Shown here: positions 1 to 6,640 of the stretch, in pieces
Numbering within the stretch: the stretch's first letter is position 1
Layout: every line of letters starts with the position of its first letter
Assembly (NCBI GenBank): GCA_031363055.1
Contig: JANLTP010000247.1
Location: forward strand, 1-15,787
From: JANLTP01 sp031363055
GTDB taxonomy: Bacteria; Pseudomonadota; Gammaproteobacteria; Burkholderiales; Burkholderiaceae_E
Length of the DNA stretch: 15,787 bases
Direction: 5' to 3'
Program-made: the position numbers and the translations under genes
The notes under the pieces: generated by a model
The model's database searches: none
What the model was told of the DNA's origin: nothing
What the model saw: only the letters and a program-made list of their open reading frames with translations

Positions 1-11
1 CAGGTTTCAGC

Positions 12-974
12 TCAGTGCAGCTTTTTGAGTTTCTGCAAGGAGCGCATGCGCCACGGCACAGTCTGATCGGGGAACAGCCGTGGATACTCGGTGTAGCTGA
101 CCTCGCCAACATAAATATCGCCCAGCGAATCCACCGCCAGGCCATGCGGTGCTACGAACTTGCCGCTCTCAAGACCTGGCCCGTTTTCGCCGCCCAGTCG
201 TGCAATCAGCTTGCCTTGCGCATCGACAAACGACAGTCGCGGCCCGGTGTTGGGCATCTGGCGGTTCACGGGCATGGCGGGGCCGAGTTCGCCGATGATA
301 AAACTCGGTTGCTTGCCTCGGCAGCAGTACAGGCCGCACGGTCGATGCATATTGACCCATTGGGTTTCATAGCGACCCATGCCGTCGAACACTTGCACCC
401 GGTGATTTTCGCGATCAGCGACATAAACCCAGCCCTCCGGGTCGGTGACCACGTTGTGGGCGATGTTGAACTGGCCGGGATCGGTGCCCGGCTCGCCCCA
501 GGACAACAGCAATTTGCCATCGGGCGAATACTTGTGGACGCGCGAGTTGCCGTAGCCGTCGCTGACGTAGATATCGCCGGTGGGCGACAAGGCAGTGTGC
601 GTGCAGCGATGAAACGGCAAGCCGCTCATGTAGGGCGATGATTGGCCGGGCACACCGATTTCCAGCAGCACCTTGCCATCGGTCGTACATTTGCGAACGA
701 AATGGCCGAGATCGTCGGTGCAATAGAGCAGGTCATTTTCGTCAATGTGCAGGCCGTGGGCTCGTGGGAATTGTCCCTCACCCCAGGAGCGCAGGAAGTT
801 GCCGTCGCGATCGAACACGATCATCGGATGTTCGCCGCGATTAAATAGGTAGACCTGGTCCTTGCTGTCGACGGCGACCGCCGCGACGTCTTTCAGTTCC
901 CAACCGTCGGGCAGTTTCGCCCAGTCTTCAATGACTTGATATCGGTAATCGCCAGTGCCCAGAATTGTGGTCAT
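12..974 (-). CDS. NHL-repeat six-bladed beta-propeller protein
   Basis: A 320-residue protein built of repeated blade motifs. Clear NHL-type units include the run around residues 130-160 (DIYVSDGYGNSRVHKYSPDG) and around 180-200 (WVYVADRENHRVQVFDGMG). The closest known architecture is the bacterial NHL proteins annotated as peptidyl-alpha-hydroxyglycine alpha-amidating lyase-like; that name reflects fold similarity only and the substrate is unknown. No signal peptide is obvious at the N-terminus (MTTILGTGDYRYQVIEDWAK), so it is probably cytoplasmic. The start is supported by an AAGGAG ribosome binding site about 7 nt upstream. The gene is complete, with its stop at 12-14. Its ATG overlaps by 4 bp (ATGA) the stop of a short unrecognised minus-strand frame, which may be the tail of a lost upstream operon partner. 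The fold assignment is firm and the function is not. Confidence 0.85.
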   Translation of the reverse strand: MTTILGTGDYRYQVIEDWAKLPDGWELKDVAAVAVDSKDQVYLFNRGEHPMIVFDRDGNFLRSWGEGQFPRAHGLHIDENDLLYCTDDLGHFVRKCTTDGKVLLEIGVPGQSSPYMSGLPFHRCTHTALSPTGDIYVSDGYGNSRVHKYSPDGKLLLSWGEPGTDPGQFNIAHNVVTDPEGWVYVADRENHRVQVFDGMGRYETQWVNMHRPCGLYCCRGKQPSFIIGELGPAMPVNRQMPNTGPRLSFVDAQGKLIARLGGENGPGLESGKFVAPHGLAVDSLGDIYVGEVSYTEYPRLFPDQTVPWRMRSLQKLKKLH

Positions 975-1151
975 TGTGTCGCTCCTTTTTCTGATTTAAG
1001 CAGATTTTCCTGTACGCCGGCTGGTTTCGACACTGCCTCCCATATTGCCAAGTTGATTGCCGAGGCAGCATTCAGTATTGAGCAATGCGGCGTTCCTTGT
1101 GATCGATCCGTAGTTGGCAGATTATGCTGTCTTGCAGCTATTTGGCACGCG

Positions 1152-1376
1152 ATGGGTATAGCCAGACCACGTCGCATTCGCGAAGCGAGTCGGCGGGCTA
1201 GCGGAAACCCGCGGACGATCCACTACGAGTTGATGAAAGTCATCAGCGAACTCTATCCGCTCGAGGGTGAAGAAGCCGACAAGGAAATGGCTCGTGTGAC
1301 CGCGCCCGTCAAGGCGAACGCGAAGCGGCTCGGATTGACCGAAAAACGGCTAACTGCCCTGCTCGATGCGAAGTAA
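1152..1376 (+). CDS. Small antitoxin-like protein paired with a truncated PIN toxin
   Basis: About 74 residues from the ATG at 1152. The charged, helical C-terminal part (residues 27-74, from LMKVISELYPLEGEE to KRLTALLDAK) looks like an ordinary small folded protein, while the Arg-rich first 20 residues may be non-native. An alternative start is the ATG at about 1233. I do not recognise the family from sequence alone. The antitoxin role is inferred from context: the next gene starts inside its last codons (ATG at 1366, stop at 1374-1376) and begins with a PIN-domain toxin motif, the normal antitoxin-toxin order and overlap. With the toxin broken, this would be an orphan antitoxin, or itself decaying. 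Confidence 0.4.
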   Translation: MGIARPRRIREASRRASGNPRTIHYELMKVISELYPLEGEEADKEMARVTAPVKANAKRLGLTEKRLTALLDAK

Positions 1377-1515
1377 GCCGCGCATCGTCTTTGACACAAA
1401 CGCTCTACTCAGCGCCATCATCCTCCCGAATTCAATATCGAGCCGAGGCAGTTATTACCGTGAATCGCCTAATGAATCACATCCCCGTTCTGTCGGTCGT
1501 GACCGATTGCCGTGA
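1366..1515 (+). pseudogene. N-terminal stub of a PIN-domain toxin
   Basis: The frame opens with MRSKPRIVFDTNALLSAIIL, which matches the first strand and helix of PIN-family ribonuclease toxins (consensus VLDTNVLVSALL). The Asp in FDTN is the first of the acidic metal-binding residues. PIN-family resemblance stops after about 24-27 residues (around 1440-1445). The following 20 or so residues (from SSRGSYYRESPNES) look unrelated, and the frame ends at 1515 after 49 residues, against about 130-150 for an intact toxin. The later catalytic acids are therefore missing and no ribonuclease activity is expected. Its ATG overlaps the end of the small upstream gene by 11 bp, as in a translationally coupled toxin-antitoxin pair. 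The breakpoint is followed directly by DNA containing a dioxygenase relic. Confidence 0.6.
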
Positions 1516-1562
1516 TGCGCAAATTGGGCACGGGCATATTGAACGATAGGGATCAGCAACCG

Positions 1563-1770
1563 ATGGAAGCTTCCCTGCGATTGCTGCTGCAGCCGCTACA
1601 TTGCATATTCGCTCCCGAAGCCAGCGGCATCGATCTGAGCTGCCCGCTCAGCGTACGCGTTTCGCATGGAACCGCTTTGAGCCGCAAGCGTGCGGAAAAT
1701 CCGTAGTTTTGTGGTCCTAGTCAGCAGCAGACCACTGGCATCCGCAGAATTGGCCGACCTTGCCCTTTAG
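1563..1770 (+). pseudogene. Degraded N-terminal fragment of a TfdA/TauD-type dioxygenase
   Basis: From the ATG at 1563 the frame reads into PLHCIFAPEASGIDLSCPLS, close to the N-terminal signature of Fe(II)/2-oxoglutarate dioxygenases of the TauD/TfdA family (PLHPLFAAEVSGIDLRRPLS in typical members). The frame stops at 1706. A different frame continues the family pattern at about 1695-1770 with VVLVSSRPLASAELADLAL, where intact members have AVLVFRDQPLTDEQ-like sequence, so a frameshift lies near 1690-1700. The fragment ends at a stop just before the DJ-1 gene. The iron-binding HxD...H residues lie far downstream in this family and are absent. It is a non-functional relic; the assignment rests on the SGIDL block and the frame-shifted continuation. 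Confidence 0.5.
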
Positions 1771-1771
1771 C

Positions 1772-2407
1772 TCAAGCGTGAAAACCGGCTTTGATGTAGG
1801 CCGGGGCACGAGCATCGCTCGCGTAGTGGCCATAAATTTTCGCAGACGGATAAAATTCGGCGGCGAATTGCACCTTGCCGGCTGCATCGTCACCGGCGGT
1901 CGCGGCGATGAAGGCAAGTGTCATATCCAAGCCTGCAGACACGCCGGCCGAGCACCAGATAGTGCCATCGTGGGTGTAGCGCTCTTCAATCACCTCGATC
2001 TCACCAAGCTCGCGCAGCCGCTGCAGCGCGCCCCAGTGGGTGGTCGCTCTTTTACCGTTGAGCAATCCGGCAGCCTGCAGGATGAATGATCCAGTGCATA
2101 CCGACAATACGGCCTTGCACGCTTTGGCCTGATCGCGAACAAATTGCAACAGAGCCGGATTGTTGACCTCGGCACGGGTACCCATCCCGCCTGGGATCAG
2201 CAAATAGTCGAGTTGTGGACAGTCTTTGAACGAAACATGCGGATTAACCGACATTCCTTTGGCGCACACCACAGCCGCGTCCGATTGCGCCACAATCAAG
2301 CAGGTTTGCGGACCTTCAGCCACTTGCCTCCACATCGTGAACAGTTCCCAAGGGCCAACAAAGTCGAGCTCTTCAACCTGTGGGAATATCAGGACACCAA
2401 CGTTCAT
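1772..2407 (-). CDS. DJ-1/PfpI-family protein (isonitrile hydratase-like)
   Basis: A 211-residue protein of the DJ-1/PfpI superfamily, glutamine amidotransferase-like fold. It starts with MNVGVLIFPQVEELDFVGPW, where the acidic residues around E13-D15 occupy the usual position of the conserved acid. The nucleophile-elbow Cys is C104 in SVCTGSF, followed by a THW motif at about 123-125 and GVSAGLDM near 155-162. This pattern resembles isonitrile hydratase InhA and the DJ-1-like domain of GlxA regulators. No AraC helix-turn-helix follows, so it is an enzyme rather than a regulator. The substrate could be an isonitrile or a reactive carbonyl and cannot be decided here. It is divergent from the VOC gene with a 20 bp gap. 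The ribosome binding site (AGGA) lies in that gap. Confidence 0.85.
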   Translation of the reverse strand: MNVGVLIFPQVEELDFVGPWELFTMWRQVAEGPQTCLIVAQSDAAVVCAKGMSVNPHVSFKDCPQLDYLLIPGGMGTRAEVNNPALLQFVRDQAKACKAVLSVCTGSFILQAAGLLNGKRATTHWGALQRLRELGEIEVIEERYTHDGTIWCSAGVSAGLDMTLAFIAATAGDDAAGKVQFAAEFYPSAKIYGHYASDARAPAYIKAGFHA

Positions 2408-2415
2408 GGATTTTT

Positions 2416-2421
2416 CCTAGG
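2416..2421. promoter_or_regulatory. Palindromic CCTAGG supplying Shine-Dalgarno cores in both directions
   Basis: Only 20 bp separate the two divergent start codons (2407 minus, 2428 plus). The six-base palindrome CCTAGG in that gap gives AGG 6 nt before the plus-strand ATG and AGG (AGGAAAA) 8 nt before the minus-strand ATG. It therefore appears to provide the ribosome binding core for both genes. There is no room for promoters in the gap, so each promoter must lie inside the opposite coding sequence. Confidence 0.5.
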
Positions 2422-2427
2422 TAGAAC

Positions 2428-3267
2428 ATGCCGGATTTGAGCGCCAACATTAATCATACCCTCGCCAGCGATGCGCTGAGCATTGATCACGTCGTCGCGC
2501 AAGTAGCCAATCTGGAACATGCGGCCCAGCGCATGCGGGACGCAGGATTTACCTTGAGTCCTCGTTCGGACCTGAGTAACGTCGGCGTCGCCAATCACCT
2601 CGTTCTGTTCGAGCCTGTCGATTGGTCATGTGCATCCTACTTCGAACTCATGATACCAACCGTGCCACTCAACGCACTGCATCCGTCAATGGCCAAGGTG
2701 CTGGCCGGCAAGCCCGCCTGGCGCTGGCTGGTACTGGCCACTCGAAATGCGCTTGTGTCTCACCAGCGACTGACTGCCGACGGTGTAGTCATGCCAGCGC
2801 CGCTACATGTTCGGCGGCAGTGGATGATTTCACCGAGTGAATCGGTGTGGCCTGAATTCGATGTGACGTTTCCCTGTGACGAGCGGCTGCCCTTCAATTT
2901 GTGTCAATACCATAATGTCTCGCTTTATCAGCGAGCCGAGTGGATGCGCCATCCGAATGGCGCGCGGCAACTCGCGGCGGTGATTGCCGTCGACCCGCAG
3001 CCCGAAGTGACTGCCCGCGACTATGCCCGCTGGTTTGGTACAAAAGCGCATCGCTTGCCGACGGGCGACTGGCGTGTGGCTGGTCATCCGACCTGTCTGG
3101 AGATCTGGTCGCTTGATGCTTTGACGGCACACTATGGCATTGCGGCCCGAGCGGCTGGTTATGTTGGCATTCGGGTACGCTATCCGGGGCCTCACCGAGT
3201 AGAGTGGTTGCTTCCCGAAGTGGATGGATTCATCGAATTCGTCAATGAGCGCGACGCGGTCAATTAG
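2428..3267 (+). CDS. Glyoxalase-like / VOC-superfamily protein
   Basis: A 279-residue protein with a vicinal-oxygen-chelate type N-terminal module. SIDHVVAQVANLEHAAQRM (H21 as candidate first metal ligand) is followed by AGFTLSPRSDLSNVGVANHL (NH at 56-57) and SYFELM (E73 as candidate ligand). A second half from about residue 155 (YHNVSLYQRAEW, then IEFVNERDAVN at the end) resembles the second module of glyoxalase_3-type proteins. The length fits that family. The substrate is unknown: glyoxalase, ring-cleavage dioxygenase and lyase members share the fold. It starts 6 nt after an AGG and runs divergently from the DJ-1 gene. A shared role in carbonyl detoxification is possible but only inferred from proximity. 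Confidence 0.75.
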   Translation: MPDLSANINHTLASDALSIDHVVAQVANLEHAAQRMRDAGFTLSPRSDLSNVGVANHLVLFEPVDWSCASYFELMIPTVPLNALHPSMAKVLAGKPAWRWLVLATRNALVSHQRLTADGVVMPAPLHVRRQWMISPSESVWPEFDVTFPCDERLPFNLCQYHNVSLYQRAEWMRHPNGARQLAAVIAVDPQPEVTARDYARWFGTKAHRLPTGDWRVAGHPTCLEIWSLDALTAHYGIAARAAGYVGIRVRYPGPHRVEWLLPEVDGFIEFVNERDAVN

Positions 3268-3389
3268 ATCCTGTCAGGATGGCGTGAGGACCCGTGGCAT
3301 GGGTGTGTTGGCGTGCGCAGTCGGCCCGTCAGCGCACACGTGATGAGTGGGTGCTGCGTTCGCGCTGTTTGCCGTAGCGCGGTACCGCG

Positions 3390-3680
3390 TCACGCCATCT
3401 TTACGCCAACCACCGCCGAGACTCGTCGAGCGGTCTCCAATAACGCTGGCAGCAAGTTGTTTTGCAATTGATCCATCGATACTCGGGCCGCATGCGGGCC
3501 GAAATTTAACGCCGCTACAACGCGGCCGTCCACGGTGCGAATGGGCACTTCGGAGAGTGTCAAGTGGTGATGCTTATCGTCGAAGCATTCAATAACGGCC
3601 AGGCCCTTGGCCAAACTTTGAACAAAGTCGGTTCGCGGCGGGAGGCTTGGCATCGTTCGCACCTGACCTTCCAATCCCAT
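3390..3680 (-). pseudogene. IclR-family regulator with a large in-frame internal deletion
   Basis: The frame encodes only 96 residues, against about 250-260 for IclR regulators. Residues about 11-45 (PSLPPRTDFVQSLAKGLAVI, then ECFDDKHHHLTLSEV) match the start of the helix-turn-helix domain of PcaR/PobR-type IclR proteins. Residues 46-96 (PIRTVDGRVVAALNFGPHAA, then a helix ending VGVKMA) match the extreme C-terminus of the effector domain. The recognition helix and nearly the whole ligand-binding domain, about 150-170 codons, are missing. The join lies at about 3540-3550 and keeps the frame. The product cannot bind DNA in the normal way. The start may be the ATG at 3680 or, with a better spaced AGG, the ATG at 3653. 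Its likely target, an aromatic-acid degradation operon, is not in this window. Confidence 0.8.
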
Positions 3681-3833
3681 TTACAATATTCGCATCAAGA
3701 ACACAACGGCCGACAAAACCAGGAATTGGGGTGTCAGCTCACCGTTTTTTTTGATTGATCAAGAGCTTATTTTGCAGCCGGATAACAAACGCAAGATCAG
3801 CAATTTCGGCGTCAAGAGCCAAGGATCCAACTA

Positions 3834-4226
3834 ATGACCACTGATACGGATATCATCGCTCAAATCGAACGCTTGGATGCCGAGCGCACGCGCGCGGCGA
3901 TCGCCAAAGACGCCGCCACTTTGGTGCGCCTGATCGGCGACGATCTGCGCTACATCCATTCGTCGGCGACAGACGAGGGCAAGGCCTTGTACATCGAACG
4001 GGTCACCAATGGCCATTACGACTACAAGAAGCTGGATACGATCAAGCGCGATTTTCGGGTGATTGGCGACACCGTGCTGGTCAATGGTGACATTCACATT
4101 GACCTTTTGCTCAAAGGCACACCCAAGGCGTTCTTGAGCCGCTATTTGCAGGTCTGGGCCAAGCGCGGCGAGTCGTGGCAGATGGTGGCTTGGCAGTCGA
4201 CTCCGGTGCCGGCGGTTTCCTCGTAA
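3834..4226 (+). CDS. NTF2-like (SnoaL/DUF4440-type) protein
   Basis: A 130-residue protein with the NTF2-like cone fold signature: an N-terminal helix (IIAQIERLDAERTRAAIAKD), then LVRLIGDDLRYIHSSATDEG and a C-terminal strand pair (FLSRYLQVWAKRGESWQMVA) ending in WQSTPVP. This matches DUF4440/SnoaL_3 proteins, which include steroid isomerase-like enzymes and many small proteins of unknown role. No signal peptide is seen, so a cytoplasmic location is likely. It lies 32 bp upstream of the tandem OsmC-like gene in the same direction and may be cotranscribed with it. The fold is well supported and the function is unassigned. Confidence 0.8.
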   Translation: MTTDTDIIAQIERLDAERTRAAIAKDAATLVRLIGDDLRYIHSSATDEGKALYIERVTNGHYDYKKLDTIKRDFRVIGDTVLVNGDIHIDLLLKGTPKAFLSRYLQVWAKRGESWQMVAWQSTPVPAVSS

Positions 4227-4258
4227 TGAGGTTTTGATCGGTCGGGGAGGGTGTGCGT

Positions 4259-5458
4259 ATGGCAAGCATCGAAGTCAAAGATACCATCGAGAGCTCGGGG
4301 TTCCCGCTGGCTTTTCGGGTTGATCGAACCAGTGCTACCGTCGAAGCAACCGGCAGCTTGGATGCAGACCATCCCGGTACTATCAAGGTAGAAGCTCGCG
4401 CGCTGGGGGGTCATCAGAAAGAGGCGGTCGTCAGCGAAGGCATTGCCGGTGCCGTCTGGCGTTTGGTGAGCGACGAAGGCCCGATGCTTCAAGGCACCGA
4501 CCTGGCTCCTTTCCCGCTGGGCTTCATGAATGCTGGCCTGCTAGCCGACGTGCTTGGGCGAATGGCCACGCTGGCAAATTCGCGCGGTCTGCAGCTTGGC
4601 GACGTTACTGCGGAACTGGCGACCGACTATGCGTTTGAAGGCTCGTTCTTCAAAGGCACTGGCAAAGGTTCGGCCAAGGCGCCGCAGTTCAAGTTCGCGG
4701 TTCCGTCCGGGTTCGACGCGGGCAGGTTTGAGGTACTGATTCATGACGCGCTGGCAGCGTCGCCGCTGGTTGCGATGCACAGTCAGGCACTGCACAATAC
4801 CTTTGCGCTCTACGTCAATGGGAAACGGCGGGTGTTGAGATTTCTGCCAGAGTCGGCTCAACTCGAGGTAGTCGACCCGTTAAAGTCCTGGTCAGGGGTT
4901 CCGAGTCCGGGCCGTGAAGAGGCGTTGCGGCCGTTCACAACCAAGAGCTTGATCAAGCAGCTTCCTCAAACGGTAGCCGCTGCCGCTGGTATAGCGCCAC
5001 CGACCTTGTCGGGCGAGTCCGCAAAAATCGACATCATGGTGCGGGGCCGATCGAGTTTGAACGATTCGATAACTCAGTCGGAGGTTTGGCTTGCGCGACC
5101 CGTTGGCAGCCACTTCAGTTTGTACAGCAGTGAGTCCGTTGACGACCGTCAGACGGCTTCGGCGCCACGGGGCCTGTCACTGGCGATGGCGGGCATTGCG
5201 TTTTGTTTGATGACCCAGGTACTTCGATATGTTGGGTACCACAACATGAAGGTTCGCGCCTTGCGGATCGTGCAACTCAGCCCGATTGATTGGGCGATCG
5301 ATGGCCGCGCGATGGCGTTGCCCCTGGATACCCATGTGTTCGTTCATGCCGATGAAAGTGATCAAACGATAGAACGTTTGCTCGTGATGGCGGCAAACAC
5401 CTGTTACTTGCATGCTGCGCTTGGCGCTGCCCTTGAATCTCGGTTCACGCTGGCTTGA
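4259..5458 (+). CDS. Tandem OsmC-like protein (two OsmC domains)
   Basis: A 399-residue protein starting at the ATG at 4259. A GGGGAGG ribosome binding site about 10 nt upstream favours this start over the in-frame GTG at 4253. The C-terminal half (from about residue 255) is an OsmC/Ohr-type domain with both reactive cysteines in typical places: C316 in AGIAFCLMTQVLRYVGYHNM and C382 in ANTCYLHAAL. OsmC proteins use this pair to reduce organic hydroperoxides. The N-terminal half (about 25-150) looks like a second, diverged copy: GSLDADHPGTIKVEARALGG, then SDEGPMLQGTDLAPFPLGFM. In it the first Cys position appears replaced by other residues, so only domain 2 should be catalytic. Residues 150-250 link the two. 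Standard OsmC is about 140 residues, so this is a duplicated and fused form. The biological substrate is unknown. Confidence 0.7.
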   Translation: MASIEVKDTIESSGFPLAFRVDRTSATVEATGSLDADHPGTIKVEARALGGHQKEAVVSEGIAGAVWRLVSDEGPMLQGTDLAPFPLGFMNAGLLADVLGRMATLANSRGLQLGDVTAELATDYAFEGSFFKGTGKGSAKAPQFKFAVPSGFDAGRFEVLIHDALAASPLVAMHSQALHNTFALYVNGKRRVLRFLPESAQLEVVDPLKSWSGVPSPGREEALRPFTTKSLIKQLPQTVAAAAGIAPPTLSGESAKIDIMVRGRSSLNDSITQSEVWLARPVGSHFSLYSSESVDDRQTASAPRGLSLAMAGIAFCLMTQVLRYVGYHNMKVRALRIVQLSPIDWAIDGRAMALPLDTHVFVHADESDQTIERLLVMAANTCYLHAALGAALESRFTLA

Positions 5459-5620
5459 TTTGAATTCTGGTGGCGCTGCTCAATCCACAATTTATGCAGC
5501 GCTTCCTGGCGCCATGAACTGCAAGCAGCGCTTTGATCTCGATCTGGTTTAGAAATCCTTTCCTCAACGACGCATAATGAGATCCTACGAGCTGTTCGTT
5601 CGAATACAAAGGGCTGGCGC

Positions 5621-6631
5621 ATGCGGATAGAGTGTATTTCCAAGACGCTTACGTTGTTAGGATTTGATGTCGCCGCTTTTGTTTTTTTGGCAGGGCTCGT
5701 CGGTGTTGGTGCCTCGGGCAATGTGCGGGCCGATGATTGGCCCAAACAGGGTCTGAAGATCGTGGTCCCCTTTCCGGTCGGCGGATCAAACGATCTCGCC
5801 GCGCGTTTGGTCGCTGAATCCATCAGAGGACGGCTTGGTCAAACGGTTACGGTGGACAACAAGCCCGGTGCTAACGGTGGGCTCGGCGTGGAAAGTGTGC
5901 TTGCCAGCGCCAAAGACAATCACACGTTTTTGGTTGGATCCGACTCCGTATCCTTACTCCCAATTTTTCGTCCGCAGCTAAAATGGGATTTGGCGAAGTC
6001 GTTCGTCCCGGTAGCCATGCTGACTTCTCAGCCGATCATTTTGGTTGCTTCGCCCGCCGCCAGGATTCGAAGCGTGAAAGACCTGCAAACGCAAGCCAAG
6101 GCGACGCCCGGTCAAATACCGTACGCAACGTCTGGCCAAGGATCCATCCAACACTTAGTCGGTGAGTTGGCCGCGTCGAACCTGGGCATAGACCTTTTAC
6201 ACGTGCCCTATAAAGGCGGCGGGCAAGCGGTGATTGATGTGATCAGTGGCCAGGTACCGTTGGCGGTGCTCGGTGCGGCTGCGGTGATGCCCTATATCAA
6301 TTCGGGGAAATTGATTGCCTTGGCGGTTTCGACGCGGCTGCGCTCCACGATGTTGCCGATGGTACCGACCTTCGCTGAATCGGGAGCGGGTGATATCGAC
6401 GTGCCGCAATGGGCGGCGCTTTTTGCACCTGCCGGCTTTGACGAGGCTTCGTTGACCAAACTCAGGTCCGCAGTAGTGTCGTCGTTGGAAGATCCAGCGT
6501 TGAAAGAAAGGTTCCTGCAATCTTCCATGGAAGTTGCGAAGATGTCGCCAGAGGTTTTTCGCAAGCAATTGCTTGGTGATCGTGAGCGCTGGGTCAAGCT
6601 CATTGCTGATAGAAAGATTAATCTTGAGTAA
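5621..6631 (+). CDS. Bug/TctC-family periplasmic substrate-binding protein
   Basis: A 336-residue secreted binding protein. The first 36 or so residues form a signal peptide: a basic start, the hydrophobic stretch LLGFDVAAFVFLAGLVGVGA, and a cleavage region near NVRADDWP. The mature part has Bug family hallmarks: WPKQGLKIVVPFPVGGSNDL, then LGQTVTVDNKPGANGGLG, a central HVPYKGGGQAVIDVISGQV, and PTFAESG near the C-terminus. These proteins capture carboxylated compounds for tripartite tricarboxylate transporters, but no TctA/TctB membrane partner is present here, as is common for orphan Bug proteins. A plausible AAGGG site lies 9 nt before the ATG. It is followed after 9 bp by the sulfatase, suggesting one transcript and a ligand related to sulfated organic acids or aromatics (inference). 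Confidence 0.9.
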   Translation: MRIECISKTLTLLGFDVAAFVFLAGLVGVGASGNVRADDWPKQGLKIVVPFPVGGSNDLAARLVAESIRGRLGQTVTVDNKPGANGGLGVESVLASAKDNHTFLVGSDSVSLLPIFRPQLKWDLAKSFVPVAMLTSQPIILVASPAARIRSVKDLQTQAKATPGQIPYATSGQGSIQHLVGELAASNLGIDLLHVPYKGGGQAVIDVISGQVPLAVLGAAAVMPYINSGKLIALAVSTRLRSTMLPMVPTFAESGAGDIDVPQWAALFAPAGFDEASLTKLRSAVVSSLEDPALKERFLQSSMEVAKMSPEVFRKQLLGDRERWVKLIADRKINLE

Positions 6632-6640
6632 GGCTTGCTG

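Noticed and set aside
3269..3282. ATCCTGTCAGGAT near-palindrome after the VOC gene, sharing CCTGTCAGG with the 13.6 kb inverted repeat
   Set aside because: Only the central 9 bases are shared and the arms are 6 bp; not enough to call a repeat family.
3378..3389. Perfect 12-bp palindrome CGCGGTACCGCG immediately after the IclR relic stop
   Set aside because: Short, made of restriction-site-like GC runs, single copy and without a T-run; may be chance.
3727..3755. GGTG-TCAGCT-CACC followed by eight T residues, resembling an intrinsic terminator
   Set aside because: The stem is only 4 bp and lies nearly 460 bp after the nearest plus-strand gene end; too weak to call.
5459..5620. Possible -10 element CATAAT at 5573-5578 before the Bug protein gene
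   Set aside because: No acceptable -35 element at 16-18 bp; left as unassigned intergenic DNA.
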